From contig JAKLFC010000023.1 in NCBI GenBank assembly GCA_022711405.1, forward strand, positions 1 through 47,605: a stretch of 47,605 nucleotides of DNA, written 5' to 3'. Each line of letters opens with the position of its first letter. Position 1 is the first letter of the stretch. The position numbers and the translations under genes are program-made. This document shows, piece after piece, positions 18,052 through 26,802 of the stretch. Origin of the DNA: Bacteroidota bacterium. Lineage in GTDB: Bacteria; Bacteroidota; Bacteroidia; Bacteroidales; JAGONC01. Below the pieces are notes generated by a model. The model was not told where the DNA came from. It ran no database searches and saw only the letters and a program-made list of their open reading frames with translations.

Positions 18052-18066
18052 TCAGCGGTCAGCCGC
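18042..18066. repeat. Heptamer tract containing the stop codon of the beta-propeller lipoprotein
   Basis: On the plus strand it reads CGGTCGGCGGTCAGCGGTCA. Read from the minus-strand gene it supplies the last codons (AAADR) and the TGA stop, so the C-terminus is made from repeat sequence. The orientation relative to the gene is opposite to that of the other stop-adjacent tracts. Confidence 0.8.
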
Positions 18067-19134
18067 CGCCATCCCGATCCGCCCCACTGTCGGAGTGTAG
18101 TCGTAATACATCAGGCAAACGGTATCGAGAAAGAGGAGATAAGGACCTTCCAGCTGGGTCTGTTCAAACATTTTTTTCTCAGTAATCAATTGCCTGAACG
18201 CGGGACTGCCTGCATATGGGTCGTTATAGATGCAGTAAATGGGATTTTTAGGGTACCTTTCCCAGTGGATCCCATCCTCGCTGGTGGCAAATCCAAGCGG
18301 GGTCTGTTCCACATGATTGATGAATGTCGAGCCGCCATAATACATTTTATAACAGGAGGAATCCCTGTAAACAAATGCCATATAGGTATTGGCGTCATCC
18401 CATGAACCGTCGGGGGCATCCCTGAGCACCGGATCGCTTTCGGTAAAAGGATGCTGGTTTGTGGCGGGATCATTGTATTTTTCCCATATGATTCCATCCT
18501 GGGAATTGGCCATTCCAGTGAAGTAATTGTCATGGCTGAAGAAATCAGCCGCTCCGGTATAGTACATTCTGTAATTGCCATCATCAAGCGTAATGACCAC
18601 ATGCGGCCACAGGATATCCGCGTCCCATTCTCCTTTTCTGCCGCTTGCCAGAACAGGCTCCTCATCTTTTATCCACGGTCCGGTGAGATTTCTGGCTGTC
18701 GCTCTTCCGACATACGGCCCCGGTCCCCATCTGACCGTTTCGCTGCCGTTATAGTACATCACCCACACGGAATCCTGCCAGAGCACGATCGCCCCGCCGG
18801 CGCTGAAGGCGTCAAACCCGGTTCCATCAGGAGTCAGAATAGGATTCCCTTCATATTTTGAAAAGTGAATGCCGTCGGGGGATGTAGCGAGTCCGACCCC
18901 TGTAACGCCATAGCTATTGCTTCCCGCGTAAAACATATAAAACGTGCTGTCATGCCAGATGACCTGGGGCTGGATGACGAAAGAATCGTCCCAGGAGCCG
19001 GGTGGACCTGGACAGAGAATGGGATTGTGCTCGTAAGCAGTGAATTTCAGGGGTTCAACGGCCGTATCCCGCCGGCAGGAGTATACCAGCAGGGCAAGTA
19101 ATGCAAGCAGAAGATATGTTCGATTGTTTTTCAA
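18052..19134 (-). CDS. GH43/GH130-like five-bladed beta-propeller lipoprotein
   Basis: A 360-residue lipoprotein (LLVYSC lipobox near residue 20). It has repeated propeller signatures of glycosidase clans F/J: FYMFYAGS, GVGLATSPDGIHFSKYEGNPIL, VMYYNGSE, NYRMYYTGAAD, SQDGIIWEKY, SCYKMYYGGST and GFATSEDGIHWERY. Such proteins act as glycoside hydrolases or phosphorylases on glycans at the cell surface. Catalytic acids cannot be assigned safely from sequence alone, although the aspartate in the SWDDSFVIQPQV block is a candidate. The start is TTG at 19132-19134. The final five codons and stop lie in a heptamer tract, so the true C-terminus may have been altered. Confidence 0.75.
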   Translation of the reverse strand: MKNNRTYLLLALLALLVYSCRRDTAVEPLKFTAYEHNPILCPGPPGSWDDSFVIQPQVIWHDSTFYMFYAGSNSYGVTGVGLATSPDGIHFSKYEGNPILTPDGTGFDAFSAGGAIVLWQDSVWVMYYNGSETVRWGPGPYVGRATARNLTGPWIKDEEPVLASGRKGEWDADILWPHVVITLDDGNYRMYYTGAADFFSHDNYFTGMANSQDGIIWEKYNDPATNQHPFTESDPVLRDAPDGSWDDANTYMAFVYRDSSCYKMYYGGSTFINHVEQTPLGFATSEDGIHWERYPKNPIYCIYNDPYAGSPAFRQLITEKKMFEQTQLEGPYLLFLDTVCLMYYDYTPTVGRIGMAAADR

Positions 19135-19162
19135 TTATCGATTTTCGTATTTCGATTTATAC

Positions 19163-19401
19163 CTGCCGACCGCTGACCGCCGACCGCCGACCGCTGCCCG
19201 CTGATCCCTCGTCACTTCGTTCCTCGGGACAGGCCGCTGACCGCCGACCGCCGACCGCTGCCCGCTGATCCCTCGTCACTTCGTTCCTCGGGACAGGCCG
19301 CTGACCGCCGACCGCCGACTGCTGATCCCGATTTCGCTAATCTCATCGGGACAGGCAGCTTATCTCTCGTCGCAAGCTCATCGGGACAGGCCGCCGACCA
19401 A
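19163..19401. repeat. Composite repeat: 64-bp tandem units of heptamers plus CCTCGTCACTTCGTTCCTCGG
   Basis: Units starting at 19170, 19234 and 19298 have an exact 64-base period; the first two look identical and the third breaks off after about 25 bases. Each unit joins a (CCGACCG)n tract to a segment with GATCCCTCGTCACTTCG and TCCTCGGGACAGG. A last fragment (about 19388-19401) abuts the TAA stop of the next gene. The same segment recurs at about 20755-20820. Confidence 0.85.
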
Positions 19402-20592
19402 TTAATAAAGGAATCCAAATAACCATAGCGGTATATGATTCGCTAAGCCCGATTCGATGTCATCCAATGCAAGGTATGCATCGGTAAGTCCTTTAATCTG
19501 GCTCAGCTTCTTGTTCCTTCCTCCAACCTCAAAAATATATTTGTCATCTACCAGGAAATCACCTTGTTGTGGATATTGGACATCATGATCAACGGATAAT
19601 TGATTGATAAAAAATGTTTCTCTCAGGTTTCCTTTATCTGCTTGAGCAGCAGCCAGCGCAAAAAGAAGATTTGGATTTGCCATGTAGATCTTTTCAGGCT
19701 TGGTAAGCAAACTGATCCCTTTGGAACTGCTGTACAGCAGATGAATCAATCCGGCTTCAGCAAGGTACCGCAAGTAATTCTTCAGGGTGTTGCGGGCAAT
19801 GCCTGTCCGCTCTGCCAGTTTGATCATATTCGGTTTGAAAGGAACACTCTGGCTGATGATGTAAAGGAGTTGTTTGACCTTATCGATTTTTGAATATTCG
19901 ATTTCAGCCATATAGGGCAGATCCGTTTCCATAACAATATTGATGATCTCCTTCAAACGTAAATGATAGGTAGCAATGTTTTCTGATGCAAATGGGAAAT
20001 ATCCGTATTGTAAATATTCATTGAATTTTTGGATTGGTTTGATCCTCGACCACACAGTTTCGGCAAGTGTTCGATGGTTGTGAAGTATTTGCTGAAGTCT
20101 TAAAACAGGGAATTCAGGGCCACCCGTAAACCGGATATATTCACGCAACGATAATCCCTGGATCGGATAAATGACAGCCCGGCGGGAAAGATCCCCGCGG
20201 GATGACTCCATCCGCAGCATGGATGAACCCGTGAAAATGATCTTTAATTCCGGGTACCGGTCGTAGGCATTTTTCAGTTCCTTTGCCCAATTCTCATAAT
20301 GATGAACCTCATCGACCAATAATACAGTCCCTCCATTTTTTACAAAAGAATCAGCCGTATCCAAAAATGAATTCTCTGTGAAATAAAGGTCGTCAAGTGA
20401 AATGTATAAAGCAATCTTATCTTCAAGTTTAAGTCGAAGATATTGCAGCAGCAAGGTAGTCTTGCCCACGCCCCTGGGCCCTTTGATCCCTATCATGCGG
20501 TCGGGCTGATCGAATTTCTCGATGATCTTCCTGACGAAATCAACCTTTACTGAGGCCCTGAGCTTTGCTGAGATTTCGTATAATATATTCAT
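19402..20592 (-). CDS. AAA ATPase with DUF4143 C-terminal domain (second copy type)
   Basis: A 396-residue AAA_14/DUF4143 protein only distantly similar to the one at 8800-9924. Walker A is KGPRGVGKT around residues 38-46, Walker B is TVLLVDEVHH around 89-98, and the sensor is FTGSSMLRM. A predicted winged helix lies in the middle (ERTGIARNTLKNYLRYL) and a nuclease-like end block, DFLVDDKYIFEVGGRNK, contains D..E-x-G. The stop codon TAA is followed by TTGGTCGGCGGCCTG, that is, by the repeat. A perfect -7 box and a flanking direct repeat lie upstream. The function is unknown for the family. Confidence 0.87.
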   Translation of the reverse strand: MNILYEISAKLRASVKVDFVRKIIEKFDQPDRMIGIKGPRGVGKTTLLLQYLRLKLEDKIALYISLDDLYFTENSFLDTADSFVKNGGTVLLVDEVHHYENWAKELKNAYDRYPELKIIFTGSSMLRMESSRGDLSRRAVIYPIQGLSLREYIRFTGGPEFPVLRLQQILHNHRTLAETVWSRIKPIQKFNEYLQYGYFPFASENIATYHLRLKEIINIVMETDLPYMAEIEYSKIDKVKQLLYIISQSVPFKPNMIKLAERTGIARNTLKNYLRYLAEAGLIHLLYSSSKGISLLTKPEKIYMANPNLLFALAAAQADKGNLRETFFINQLSVDHDVQYPQQGDFLVDDKYIFEVGGRNKKLSQIKGLTDAYLALDDIESGLANHIPLWLFGFLY

Positions 20593-20593
20593 G

Positions 20594-20649
20594 ATTGATC
20601 ATTTGATAAACCAAATATACGATATTATTGGTTAACTTATTGATCATTT
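20594..20649 (-). promoter_or_regulatory. Promoter of the second AAA ATPase gene with flanking direct repeats
   Basis: On the minus strand TATATTTG (20612-20619) is a perfect -7 box about 20 bases before the ATG at 20592. The 11-mer ATTGATCATTT occurs at 20594-20604 and again at 20639-20649, once on each side of the box, each copy with a TGATCA palindrome. The arrangement suggests an operator pair. Confidence 0.5.
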
Positions 20650-20754
20650 ATAATAAATTCTATTAACATCTTGGATTCAACAGACCAATGGATACAGGTT
20701 GCAAGCTTATTTTACTACTTTCCGTCGATCCCTCGCCACGCAGTCTATCCCGAC

Positions 20755-20832
20755 GGAAGTAGGGATTCCTCGGGACAGGCCGCTGATCCCTCGTCACTGC
20801 GTTCCTCGGGACAGGCCGCCGACCGCCGACCA
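20755..20832. repeat. Composite repeat ending against the stop codon of the LytS-type kinase
   Basis: It contains the same GATCCCTCGTCACTGCG and TCCTCGGGACAGGCCGC segment as at 19200-19300. It then has a short heptamer tract, so that on the minus strand the TAG stop (20834-20836) is followed by GTGGTCGGCGGTCGGCGG. The gap 20650-20754 to the left of it shows nothing recognisable. Confidence 0.75.
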
Positions 20833-20833
20833 C

Positions 20834-22864
20834 CTACCGCACTACCACCGGTATCCCGAACGTCACCTTCGTCCCGCAGCCCTCACCGGATTCATCTTTC
20901 AGATCGATGATCTCCATGCGGATCTTTCGTTTCTGCTTTTTGTTGATGGCTTCCAGCCGGTCGCGGGTGATCGAGGTGGCCATGGAGCGGTGTTTTGACC
21001 TTTGTGTTCCTTCTATGTCGCGGGCTTTTTCACGCCCCACGCCATCATCCTCCACTTCAAACCGGATCAGGCCATCTTCCATCCTAAAACGAATATCAAT
21101 ATGACCGTTGGTTTCCTTATGTTTAATACCGTGCTCAATGGAATTCTCAATGAAGGGTTGGGCGAGCATCGGCGGAATCAGCGTGTTTTCTTCGTCCAGC
21201 TTTGAATCCACATCGATCTTAAAATCAAATTTGCCGGCATACCGCACTTTCTGCAGATCCAGGTAGTTGCGGATGGTCTCGATCTCTTTCTCCAGCGGGA
21301 CATGTTCCTCCGTGGAATTGTCAAGGATATTGCGAACCAGCTTTGAAAATCGGGATAGATAGATGCTGGCCTGGTCGGTGTCCTGGTTGATGATGTAATT
21401 CTGAATGCTTGCCAGCGAGTTGAACAGGAAGTGTGGGTTCATCTGCGCCCGTAACAACCGCTGCTCCATCACAATGGATCTCTGTTCGGCCCTGAACCGC
21501 TTCCGCTGAAAGAAAAGCAGCCCGAAAAGACTGAAGATGACCACGGTACTGGAAGTTCCAATGAAAATAGCCCGGGACCTGGAAAGCCTCAGCCGGTTCA
21601 GCTCACTTTCCTGCGACAGCATTCGGAACTTCTGGTCCGTTTTGTCAACCTCTGCCTCAGCTATCAGTAATTCGAGCTGCTGGCCTTCCTGCACGGCACG
21701 TAAACTGTCCAGCGACTGATAATATAATCGCTGATATTCAACCGCTTCCTGATAGTCTCCTTTTGCCGTGGCCAGCTTGAACCGGACTTTGTACAGGGCG
21801 TTTTTTTCACGCCTAAAAAGGAAGTAATTATTGACCTTCAGAAACGGATAAAGGACATCGCCCGCGTAAGTATGGAACTGAGAATGGGAATATTCCTGCA
21901 ACAGTTTTTCACTCAGCTTCAGGTGTGCTTCTGCCTGCTGGTATTTACCCTCTTCAATATCAATTTCAGCAAGATAGTCCAGGATGAGGGTCTCATATAA
22001 TCCATTACCAATCATTTTACAAGCCTCCCAAGCCTTGTGATAAAAATACCTGGCAGTTTGAAGGTTTCCTGTCACCTCAAAAAGCGGGGAGCTGCGGTCA
22101 TAATAGCCCCCAAGGTTAATGTAGTTGATCGATAACTGCACATGATCATTTGTTACTATGGCTATTTTCACGGCAGAATCACAATAAAGAAGCGCTTTCT
22201 GTTTTTCAGGAACAGAGGTTTCGGTCGAATAGATCATGCCGATCATCGTCAAAGCGATAGCTTCGTGAACCCGATCGGAGCGTTTTCCAGCATTGCCGAG
22301 GCATTTAAAGGCATAAAACAACGAACTGTCTCTCGACTGCTCATTCCAGAAGAACGTCATGCTCATGGCGTGAAAAGCTCCAAACAGCGATTGCTCATTA
22401 CCCGAAGCCTGGTAATACTCAACTGCTTTCCGGTAATAGGGCATTGCCTTTTCAGGCCTTCGTATGAAAAAGTTCACATTGCCCAGCTGCTGGTTCAGGT
22501 CGCCCAGTTTATCCCTGAGGTTGCATTCTTCAAGGAGCTTCTGTGCCGACAGGTAGGAGAGGAGGGCGTTCTTCATGTCCAGCTTATAATAATAAGCATT
22601 TCCAGTGTATAGCCGTGCCAGCCCGATGCCCTCCGGATCTCCGTAAACGGTCCCGATCCGCATGGCCTGGGCGGAATACATAATGCTGGAATCAAAGTTC
22701 ACCGGGGCATAATAATCAGCGAGCCGGTTCAGGACCATGACTCGTTGATGGAGATCAGAAGCTGAAAGCAGTCGTTTCAGGCTGTCCGGATCCGGGTTTT
22801 GTGCAGGCGCCATGAAGCAGGGTAGGAACAGAAGGTACAGATTAACGATTCGGAACCAGGTCAT
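20834..22864 (-). CDS. TPR-containing LytS/YehU-type sensor histidine kinase
   Basis: A 676-residue kinase with a signal peptide (about 1-21), a periplasmic tetratricopeptide array (about 25-400), a coiled segment, one membrane helix (about 428-450), and a His_kinase (PF06580) domain with H478 in MNPHFLFNSLASIQNYI. An HATPase domain has PPMLAQPFIENSIEHGI as N box and DDGVGRE as G box. It follows the LytTR regulator by 82 bases on the same strand and is its evident partner. TPR-LytS kinases are frequent in Bacteroidota; the ligand is unknown. The stop codon abuts a heptamer repeat. Confidence 0.92.
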   Translation of the reverse strand: MTWFRIVNLYLLFLPCFMAPAQNPDPDSLKRLLSASDLHQRVMVLNRLADYYAPVNFDSSIMYSAQAMRIGTVYGDPEGIGLARLYTGNAYYYKLDMKNALLSYLSAQKLLEECNLRDKLGDLNQQLGNVNFFIRRPEKAMPYYRKAVEYYQASGNEQSLFGAFHAMSMTFFWNEQSRDSSLFYAFKCLGNAGKRSDRVHEAIALTMIGMIYSTETSVPEKQKALLYCDSAVKIAIVTNDHVQLSINYINLGGYYDRSSPLFEVTGNLQTARYFYHKAWEACKMIGNGLYETLILDYLAEIDIEEGKYQQAEAHLKLSEKLLQEYSHSQFHTYAGDVLYPFLKVNNYFLFRREKNALYKVRFKLATAKGDYQEAVEYQRLYYQSLDSLRAVQEGQQLELLIAEAEVDKTDQKFRMLSQESELNRLRLSRSRAIFIGTSSTVVIFSLFGLLFFQRKRFRAEQRSIVMEQRLLRAQMNPHFLFNSLASIQNYIINQDTDQASIYLSRFSKLVRNILDNSTEEHVPLEKEIETIRNYLDLQKVRYAGKFDFKIDVDSKLDEENTLIPPMLAQPFIENSIEHGIKHKETNGHIDIRFRMEDGLIRFEVEDDGVGREKARDIEGTQRSKHRSMATSITRDRLEAINKKQKRKIRMEIIDLKDESGEGCGTKVTFGIPVVVR

Positions 22865-22921
22865 TACGCTTCGCTTTTATTTGCATGGCCCTTCAGGCCT
22901 CGCGTCATTAATTGCTATTTT

Positions 22922-22946
22922 CCGCCGACCGCCAACTGCCGACCGC
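22922..22946. repeat. Heptamer tract abutting the stop codon of the LytTR regulator
   Basis: On the minus strand the TGA stop (22947-22949) is followed immediately by GCGGTCGGCAGTTGGCGGTC. The tract fills part of the gap between the regulator and its kinase. Confidence 0.85.
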
Positions 22947-23699
22947 TCACTCCGCCATCCGCTCCAGCATCTCCAGCAGCTCATCGCGTTTGCGGGATGC
23001 GACGGGGATCTTGATGTCGTTCGTAAGCACGATCTGCCCGCCGTCCTGTTTCTCGAAGCGTTTAATGTGCCCCACATTGATCAGGAACGACTTGTGAACA
23101 CGGAAAAAACCGCAATCACTCAGCAGCTCATCGTATTCTTTCAGCGTTTTAGAAACCATGATCCGCTCCCCGCCCTGCAGATGAACGACTGTATAATTGT
23201 CGGCCGACTCGCAGCTGACGATATCCGGCAGATCAACCAGATGGATGTTTTCCGTGGTCTTCAGGATAAGCTTCTTCCGCTGACGGGGAACCGCCTTCAG
23301 ATTCTCCTCAAGGGCCTTCATCTGCAGATTGAACTGTTTCTGTATGACCTGGTCTGCTTTGCCCACAGCTTCTTCCAATTCTTCGGGATTCACCGGCTTG
23401 AGTAGATAATCGACCGCACTGAACTTGATGGCCTGGATGGCATACTGATCGTACGCCGTGACGAAAATGATCCTGAAGTCAATGGAAGGCAGGGAGTATA
23501 ACAGGTCAAAACCGGTGCCGTCGGTCATTTGAATATCGAGCAAAACCAGATCAGGATGCAGTTCCTGGATGGCACTCCGTCCGCTTCTGACATCCTGCGC
23601 TTCACCTGTGACCGTCACCTGCGGGCATCTCTTTGCAAGGATTTTAGACAACGAATCCCGTATGTGCGCTTCATCGTCGATGATCAGGGTACGAAGCAT
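22947..23699 (-). CDS. LytTR-type response regulator
   Basis: A 250-residue regulator. The receiver domain (about 1-120) has DDE at 8-10, phosphoacceptor D55 in LVLLDIQMTDGTGFD and KP in YLLKPVNP. A linker of about 25 residues leads to a LytTR DNA-binding domain (about 147-248; LPDIVSCESADNYTVVHL, FFRVHKSFLINVGHI, IPVASRKRDELLE). The start is ATG at 23699; the longer frame begins at a TTG that overlaps the perfect -7 box at 23721-23728. It is first in a two-gene operon with the LytS-type kinase. It serves here as the intact reference for the truncated paralogue at 13962-14369. Confidence 0.95.
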   Translation of the reverse strand: MLRTLIIDDEAHIRDSLSKILAKRCPQVTVTGEAQDVRSGRSAIQELHPDLVLLDIQMTDGTGFDLLYSLPSIDFRIIFVTAYDQYAIQAIKFSAVDYLLKPVNPEELEEAVGKADQVIQKQFNLQMKALEENLKAVPRQRKKLILKTTENIHLVDLPDIVSCESADNYTVVHLQGGERIMVSKTLKEYDELLSDCGFFRVHKSFLINVGHIKRFEKQDGGQIVLTNDIKIPVASRKRDELLEMLERMAE

Positions 23700-23720
23700 A
23701 GGGGACACTGGTTTAAGCTC

Positions 23721-23728
23721 CAAATATA
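23721..23728 (-). promoter_or_regulatory. Predicted -7 promoter box of the LytTR/LytS operon
   Basis: On the minus strand this reads TATATTTG, a perfect TAnnTTTG match 21 bases before the ATG at 23699. It supports that start over the upstream TTG. Confidence 0.6.
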
Positions 23729-23816
23729 GTGAGGAAGTTGGCGGAGAGCAAATAAAAAGTTATTTATTGTGGAATTCAAATTTCTTGAGCAGACCGATGG
23801 TATGGATTCCACTGTT

Positions 23817-24527
23817 TCATTCTCTACCCAGTTGAAAAAGCCTCCGGGCCACCAGGATATCCCAGATCTCCAGCGGGATCAGCGAACCCAGGGCGAAGAT
23901 CATCCCGACGGATCCAGCCGTAGGGGGCAGTAAGGACATCACACCCAGCACAATGCCTACCCATGCTGTGAATTTATTAAAAACGCTGCTTTTCAGCATG
24001 ACCACTGCTGTCAGTAAAAGTCCAGTTCCCTCCATCACATATCCGAAATTGAACGCCGTACCCTGCCACCCGGCCATCACCGCCTGCCCCGCCGACTCGT
24101 ACATGGATTTTTCGATCAGCGTTCGCGCCGCGTTGAACTTATGGCTGAGGGCTAACATTTCGAAGGCAGCGGTCGAGGCAAAATAGGCTGCGATTCCCAG
24201 GACTGCCAGCAGCAGTGCAATAGTCATGAGCGATGGATTGGTCTTCTTTAACAGGATGTACAGGGCAACCATCATTATCCCTACCAGTACCTGATCGATG
24301 ACCAGCAGCAGATCCAGGTCCAGCAGCCCGACAAACGGATTGGTCTTGAACAGCTCGAACCAGCCGATGGTGGTTTCCGGTGGCGGCCAAAGGATGAAGA
24401 TGATGATCTGGATGGGGATGAAAACCGCCATCAGGAGAGCGGCTGCTCCTGCAATTCTGTAAAGCAGCTTCCATGAGGAATCAGCAGCAGACAAATTAGC
24501 ATTCTCGGTCATATTTTCCATTACCAT
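23817..24527 (-). CDS. Multi-pass membrane protein, DUF4386-like
   Basis: A 236-residue protein with about six membrane helices (about 22-45, 63-88, 96-118, 150-180, 185-205, 210-230) and an ERxxx-free hydrophilic N-terminus. The layout and the block between helices three and four resemble DUF4386 family proteins, whose function is unknown. It could start at the first ATG or at the internal ATG of residue 3 or 6. It lies between the LytTR operon and the BNR-repeat T9SS gene, on the same strand as both, with repeat-like CTTCAT words upstream. No role can be inferred. Confidence 0.65.
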   Translation of the reverse strand: MVMENMTENANLSAADSSWKLLYRIAGAAALLMAVFIPIQIIIFILWPPPETTIGWFELFKTNPFVGLLDLDLLLVIDQVLVGIMMVALYILLKKTNPSLMTIALLLAVLGIAAYFASTAAFEMLALSHKFNAARTLIEKSMYESAGQAVMAGWQGTAFNFGYVMEGTGLLLTAVVMLKSSVFNKFTAWVGIVLGVMSLLPPTAGSVGMIFALGSLIPLEIWDILVARRLFQLGRE

Positions 24528-24618
24528 GTTTAATTAAAATTGCAATACTTCATTTTTCATATTCATTCTTCATGCTTCATATTATATACTTCATGTTTCA
24601 TAAAAAAGCATTTTACTG
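24528..24618. repeat. TTCATGCTTCAT-type intergenic repeat
   Basis: This short gap carries CATTCTTCATGCTTCATA and a variant followed by AAAAAAG. The same words open both copies of the repeat flanking the subtilase gene (14404 and 17646). Confidence 0.6.
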
Positions 24619-26748
24619 TTATTCTTTTATAATTCGCTGTATTATAATATTTTTTGAAGAAATAAATTTTAGAAAATAGATTCCTGGTGTGAGGCCTGGA
24701 AGATCCAGGTATGTTTCTTTTTCTTTTAAAAGAACTCTTAGCAGTTGCTTCCCATTGGCACTTAGAATTTCCAGGTATATTTCATCCCGTTCGTTATCAA
24801 TCGGACATTGTACACTGATCTGGTCATTAAATGGATTAGGGTAAATGGTTATGGCTCCCGGATCATCTGTTTTCGGTATTCCGACAGAAATATCCCTTTT
24901 CCAGACACCTCCGCCCGCAGTCCCGGTGATTAAATTATGCTGGAACGTGGTCAACGACAGAATGCGTGTTGTGGATAGGTTGTCAGTGATCGATGTCCAC
25001 GTTTCACTCCCATACGTGGATTTAAAGATGCCGTTCGAAGTACCTGCATAAATTTCGCCATATGGAGGATCAATGGTCAGTGATGAGATTTCCGGATTGG
25101 TCAGTCCGTTGTTCATCTCCATCCAGCTGTCGCCATGGTTATCAGACCGAAAAACTCCTCCGCCTTCCCCCCACACAGGAAGTGTCCCCACATAGAGGGT
25201 TTCAAAAAAGGGGGGGATCGCGAAAGCGGTGATATCCGTGGTTGTCAGGCCATTGTTCACCAGTTCCCAGTTTTCTCCATTATCTGAGGAGCGATATACA
25301 CCGGTTCCGCAGCCTGCTGTCCCCGCAAAAATATACCCATTCGGGTGGCTGGCCAGGCTCCATACCTGGGTACAGGTCAGCCCATTGTTGACCTGCGTCC
25401 AGGTATCACCGTTGTCTGTGGAACGGAAAACGCCATCGCCGTATGTCCCGGCAAAGACGACATCCCCATTGGTGATCGTCAGTGCACGGGTGTCAAAAGG
25501 CGTTATCCCGTTGAAGACTTCTACCCAGGTATCCCCGTTGTCCGTTGACCTGAAAACGCCTCCTTCGCCGTTGATCCAGTCGGTGGAGGCAAAAATGTGT
25601 CCTGTGGAGTTCACCGCCAGTGAAGTAATATATTTCCCTGTCAGGCCGTTGTTGACCTGTGTCCAGTTATCTCCAAGGTCAGGCGAACGGTATATTCCCG
25701 TACCATAGGTGCCGGCAAAGATGTAGCCGTCGGATCTGACAGCCAAGGCTTTGACTTCCGTGGCTGTAATGCCGTTGATTATTTTAATCCAGCTATCCCC
25801 GTTGTCTGATGAACGGAAAAGTCCACCTCCCAGGTAGGCTCCGGCATAAATTTGCCCTGCGAAGTCCTTGGTGAATGCGATGATGAAGCTGGAGGTCAGT
25901 CCATTATTAACAGGTGTCCATGAATCACCGTTATCGGTAGACCGGAAGATACCATCCCCGTAGGTTCCTGCAAAAAGATTGCCCGCTGAGCTGAACAACA
26001 ATGCGTTCACCCCGTTTGAGCTGTTGAATCCATTGTTGATGGCTGTCCAGCTTTCCCCGTTGTTGACCGACCGGAACACGCCTTCTCCGAAATCCATCCC
26101 TGCAACGATATGTCCTTTGTCATTGATGGCCAGCGACAGGACCTCGGGTATTGGAAGCCCGTTGCTCATGTGAGTCCAGGAGTCTCCATTGTCGACCGAC
26201 CGGAAAACGCCACCGTACGTTCCGGCAAATAGGGTATCACCCGGGTTAACTGCCAGTGCAGGAACGTAGGGATGTGTAAGGCCGTTGGTCAGCAGGGTCC
26301 AGCTGTCGCCGTTATCCGTTGACCGGAACACGCCTCCTTCTTCGAATCCGGCGGTTCCGGCAAAGATATGCCCGCTGGAGTTGACGGCCAGGGAGATCAC
26401 CCAGGGAATGGTCAGCCCGTTATCCTGCAGGGTCCAGGTCGCACCGTCATCAAATGACCGGAAGACTCCACCACCCAGCGTTGCGGCGAACAGTTGACCA
26501 TTCTCATTGGCAGCAAGCGCCCACACGTCGGTGTTGGTAAGGCCGTTGTTGACCTGCATCCAGTGTTCACCATGGTCTTCCGACCTGAATATGCCTCCGT
26601 TTTTGGTGCCGGCGAATACATGATCCTGCATGGTGCAGACCAGGGAGCGGACATCACCGCCGTAGGGGCCGGAGGTCGGTACCCACTGTGCCTTTAAAGG
26701 GCCAGTAAGGGCAATTAATGCCGTAAATAATAAAATGATTGGCTTCAT
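24619..26748 (-). CDS. Secreted 14-blade BNR/sortilin-like repeat protein with T9SS sorting domain
   Basis: A 709-residue secreted protein with a signal peptide (about 1-20). It then has about 14 repeats of 41-48 residues with the core GxIFAGTxGxGVFRSTDNGDSWTxVNNGLT (S/T-x-D-x-G-x-x-W is the Asp-box/BNR signature). It ends with a T9SS type A sorting domain from IYPNPFND. Such Asp-box propellers are surface or secreted binding proteins, often in two stacked seven-bladed propellers, which 14 repeats would fit. An AGAGGA ribosome-binding-like site precedes the ATG. No catalytic motif was found, and the sorting domain is not of the cassette shared by the leucine-rich and subtilase genes. Confidence 0.9.
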   Translation of the reverse strand: MKPIILLFTALIALTGPLKAQWVPTSGPYGGDVRSLVCTMQDHVFAGTKNGGIFRSEDHGEHWMQVNNGLTNTDVWALAANENGQLFAATLGGGVFRSFDDGATWTLQDNGLTIPWVISLAVNSSGHIFAGTAGFEEGGVFRSTDNGDSWTLLTNGLTHPYVPALAVNPGDTLFAGTYGGVFRSVDNGDSWTHMSNGLPIPEVLSLAINDKGHIVAGMDFGEGVFRSVNNGESWTAINNGFNSSNGVNALLFSSAGNLFAGTYGDGIFRSTDNGDSWTPVNNGLTSSFIIAFTKDFAGQIYAGAYLGGGLFRSSDNGDSWIKIINGITATEVKALAVRSDGYIFAGTYGTGIYRSPDLGDNWTQVNNGLTGKYITSLAVNSTGHIFASTDWINGEGGVFRSTDNGDTWVEVFNGITPFDTRALTITNGDVVFAGTYGDGVFRSTDNGDTWTQVNNGLTCTQVWSLASHPNGYIFAGTAGCGTGVYRSSDNGENWELVNNGLTTTDITAFAIPPFFETLYVGTLPVWGEGGGVFRSDNHGDSWMEMNNGLTNPEISSLTIDPPYGEIYAGTSNGIFKSTYGSETWTSITDNLSTTRILSLTTFQHNLITGTAGGGVWKRDISVGIPKTDDPGAITIYPNPFNDQISVQCPIDNERDEIYLEILSANGKQLLRVLLKEKETYLDLPGLTPGIYFLKFISSKNIIIQRIIKE

Positions 26749-26802
26749 ATGGATGTCCTCTTAATCGTTCTGAAGTGAGTTTGGTAAGCGGAAATATAGG
26801 GA

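Noticed and set aside
19163..19320. Possible CRISPR array
   Set aside because: The 64-base units are identical throughout, with no unique spacers, and no cas genes are present.
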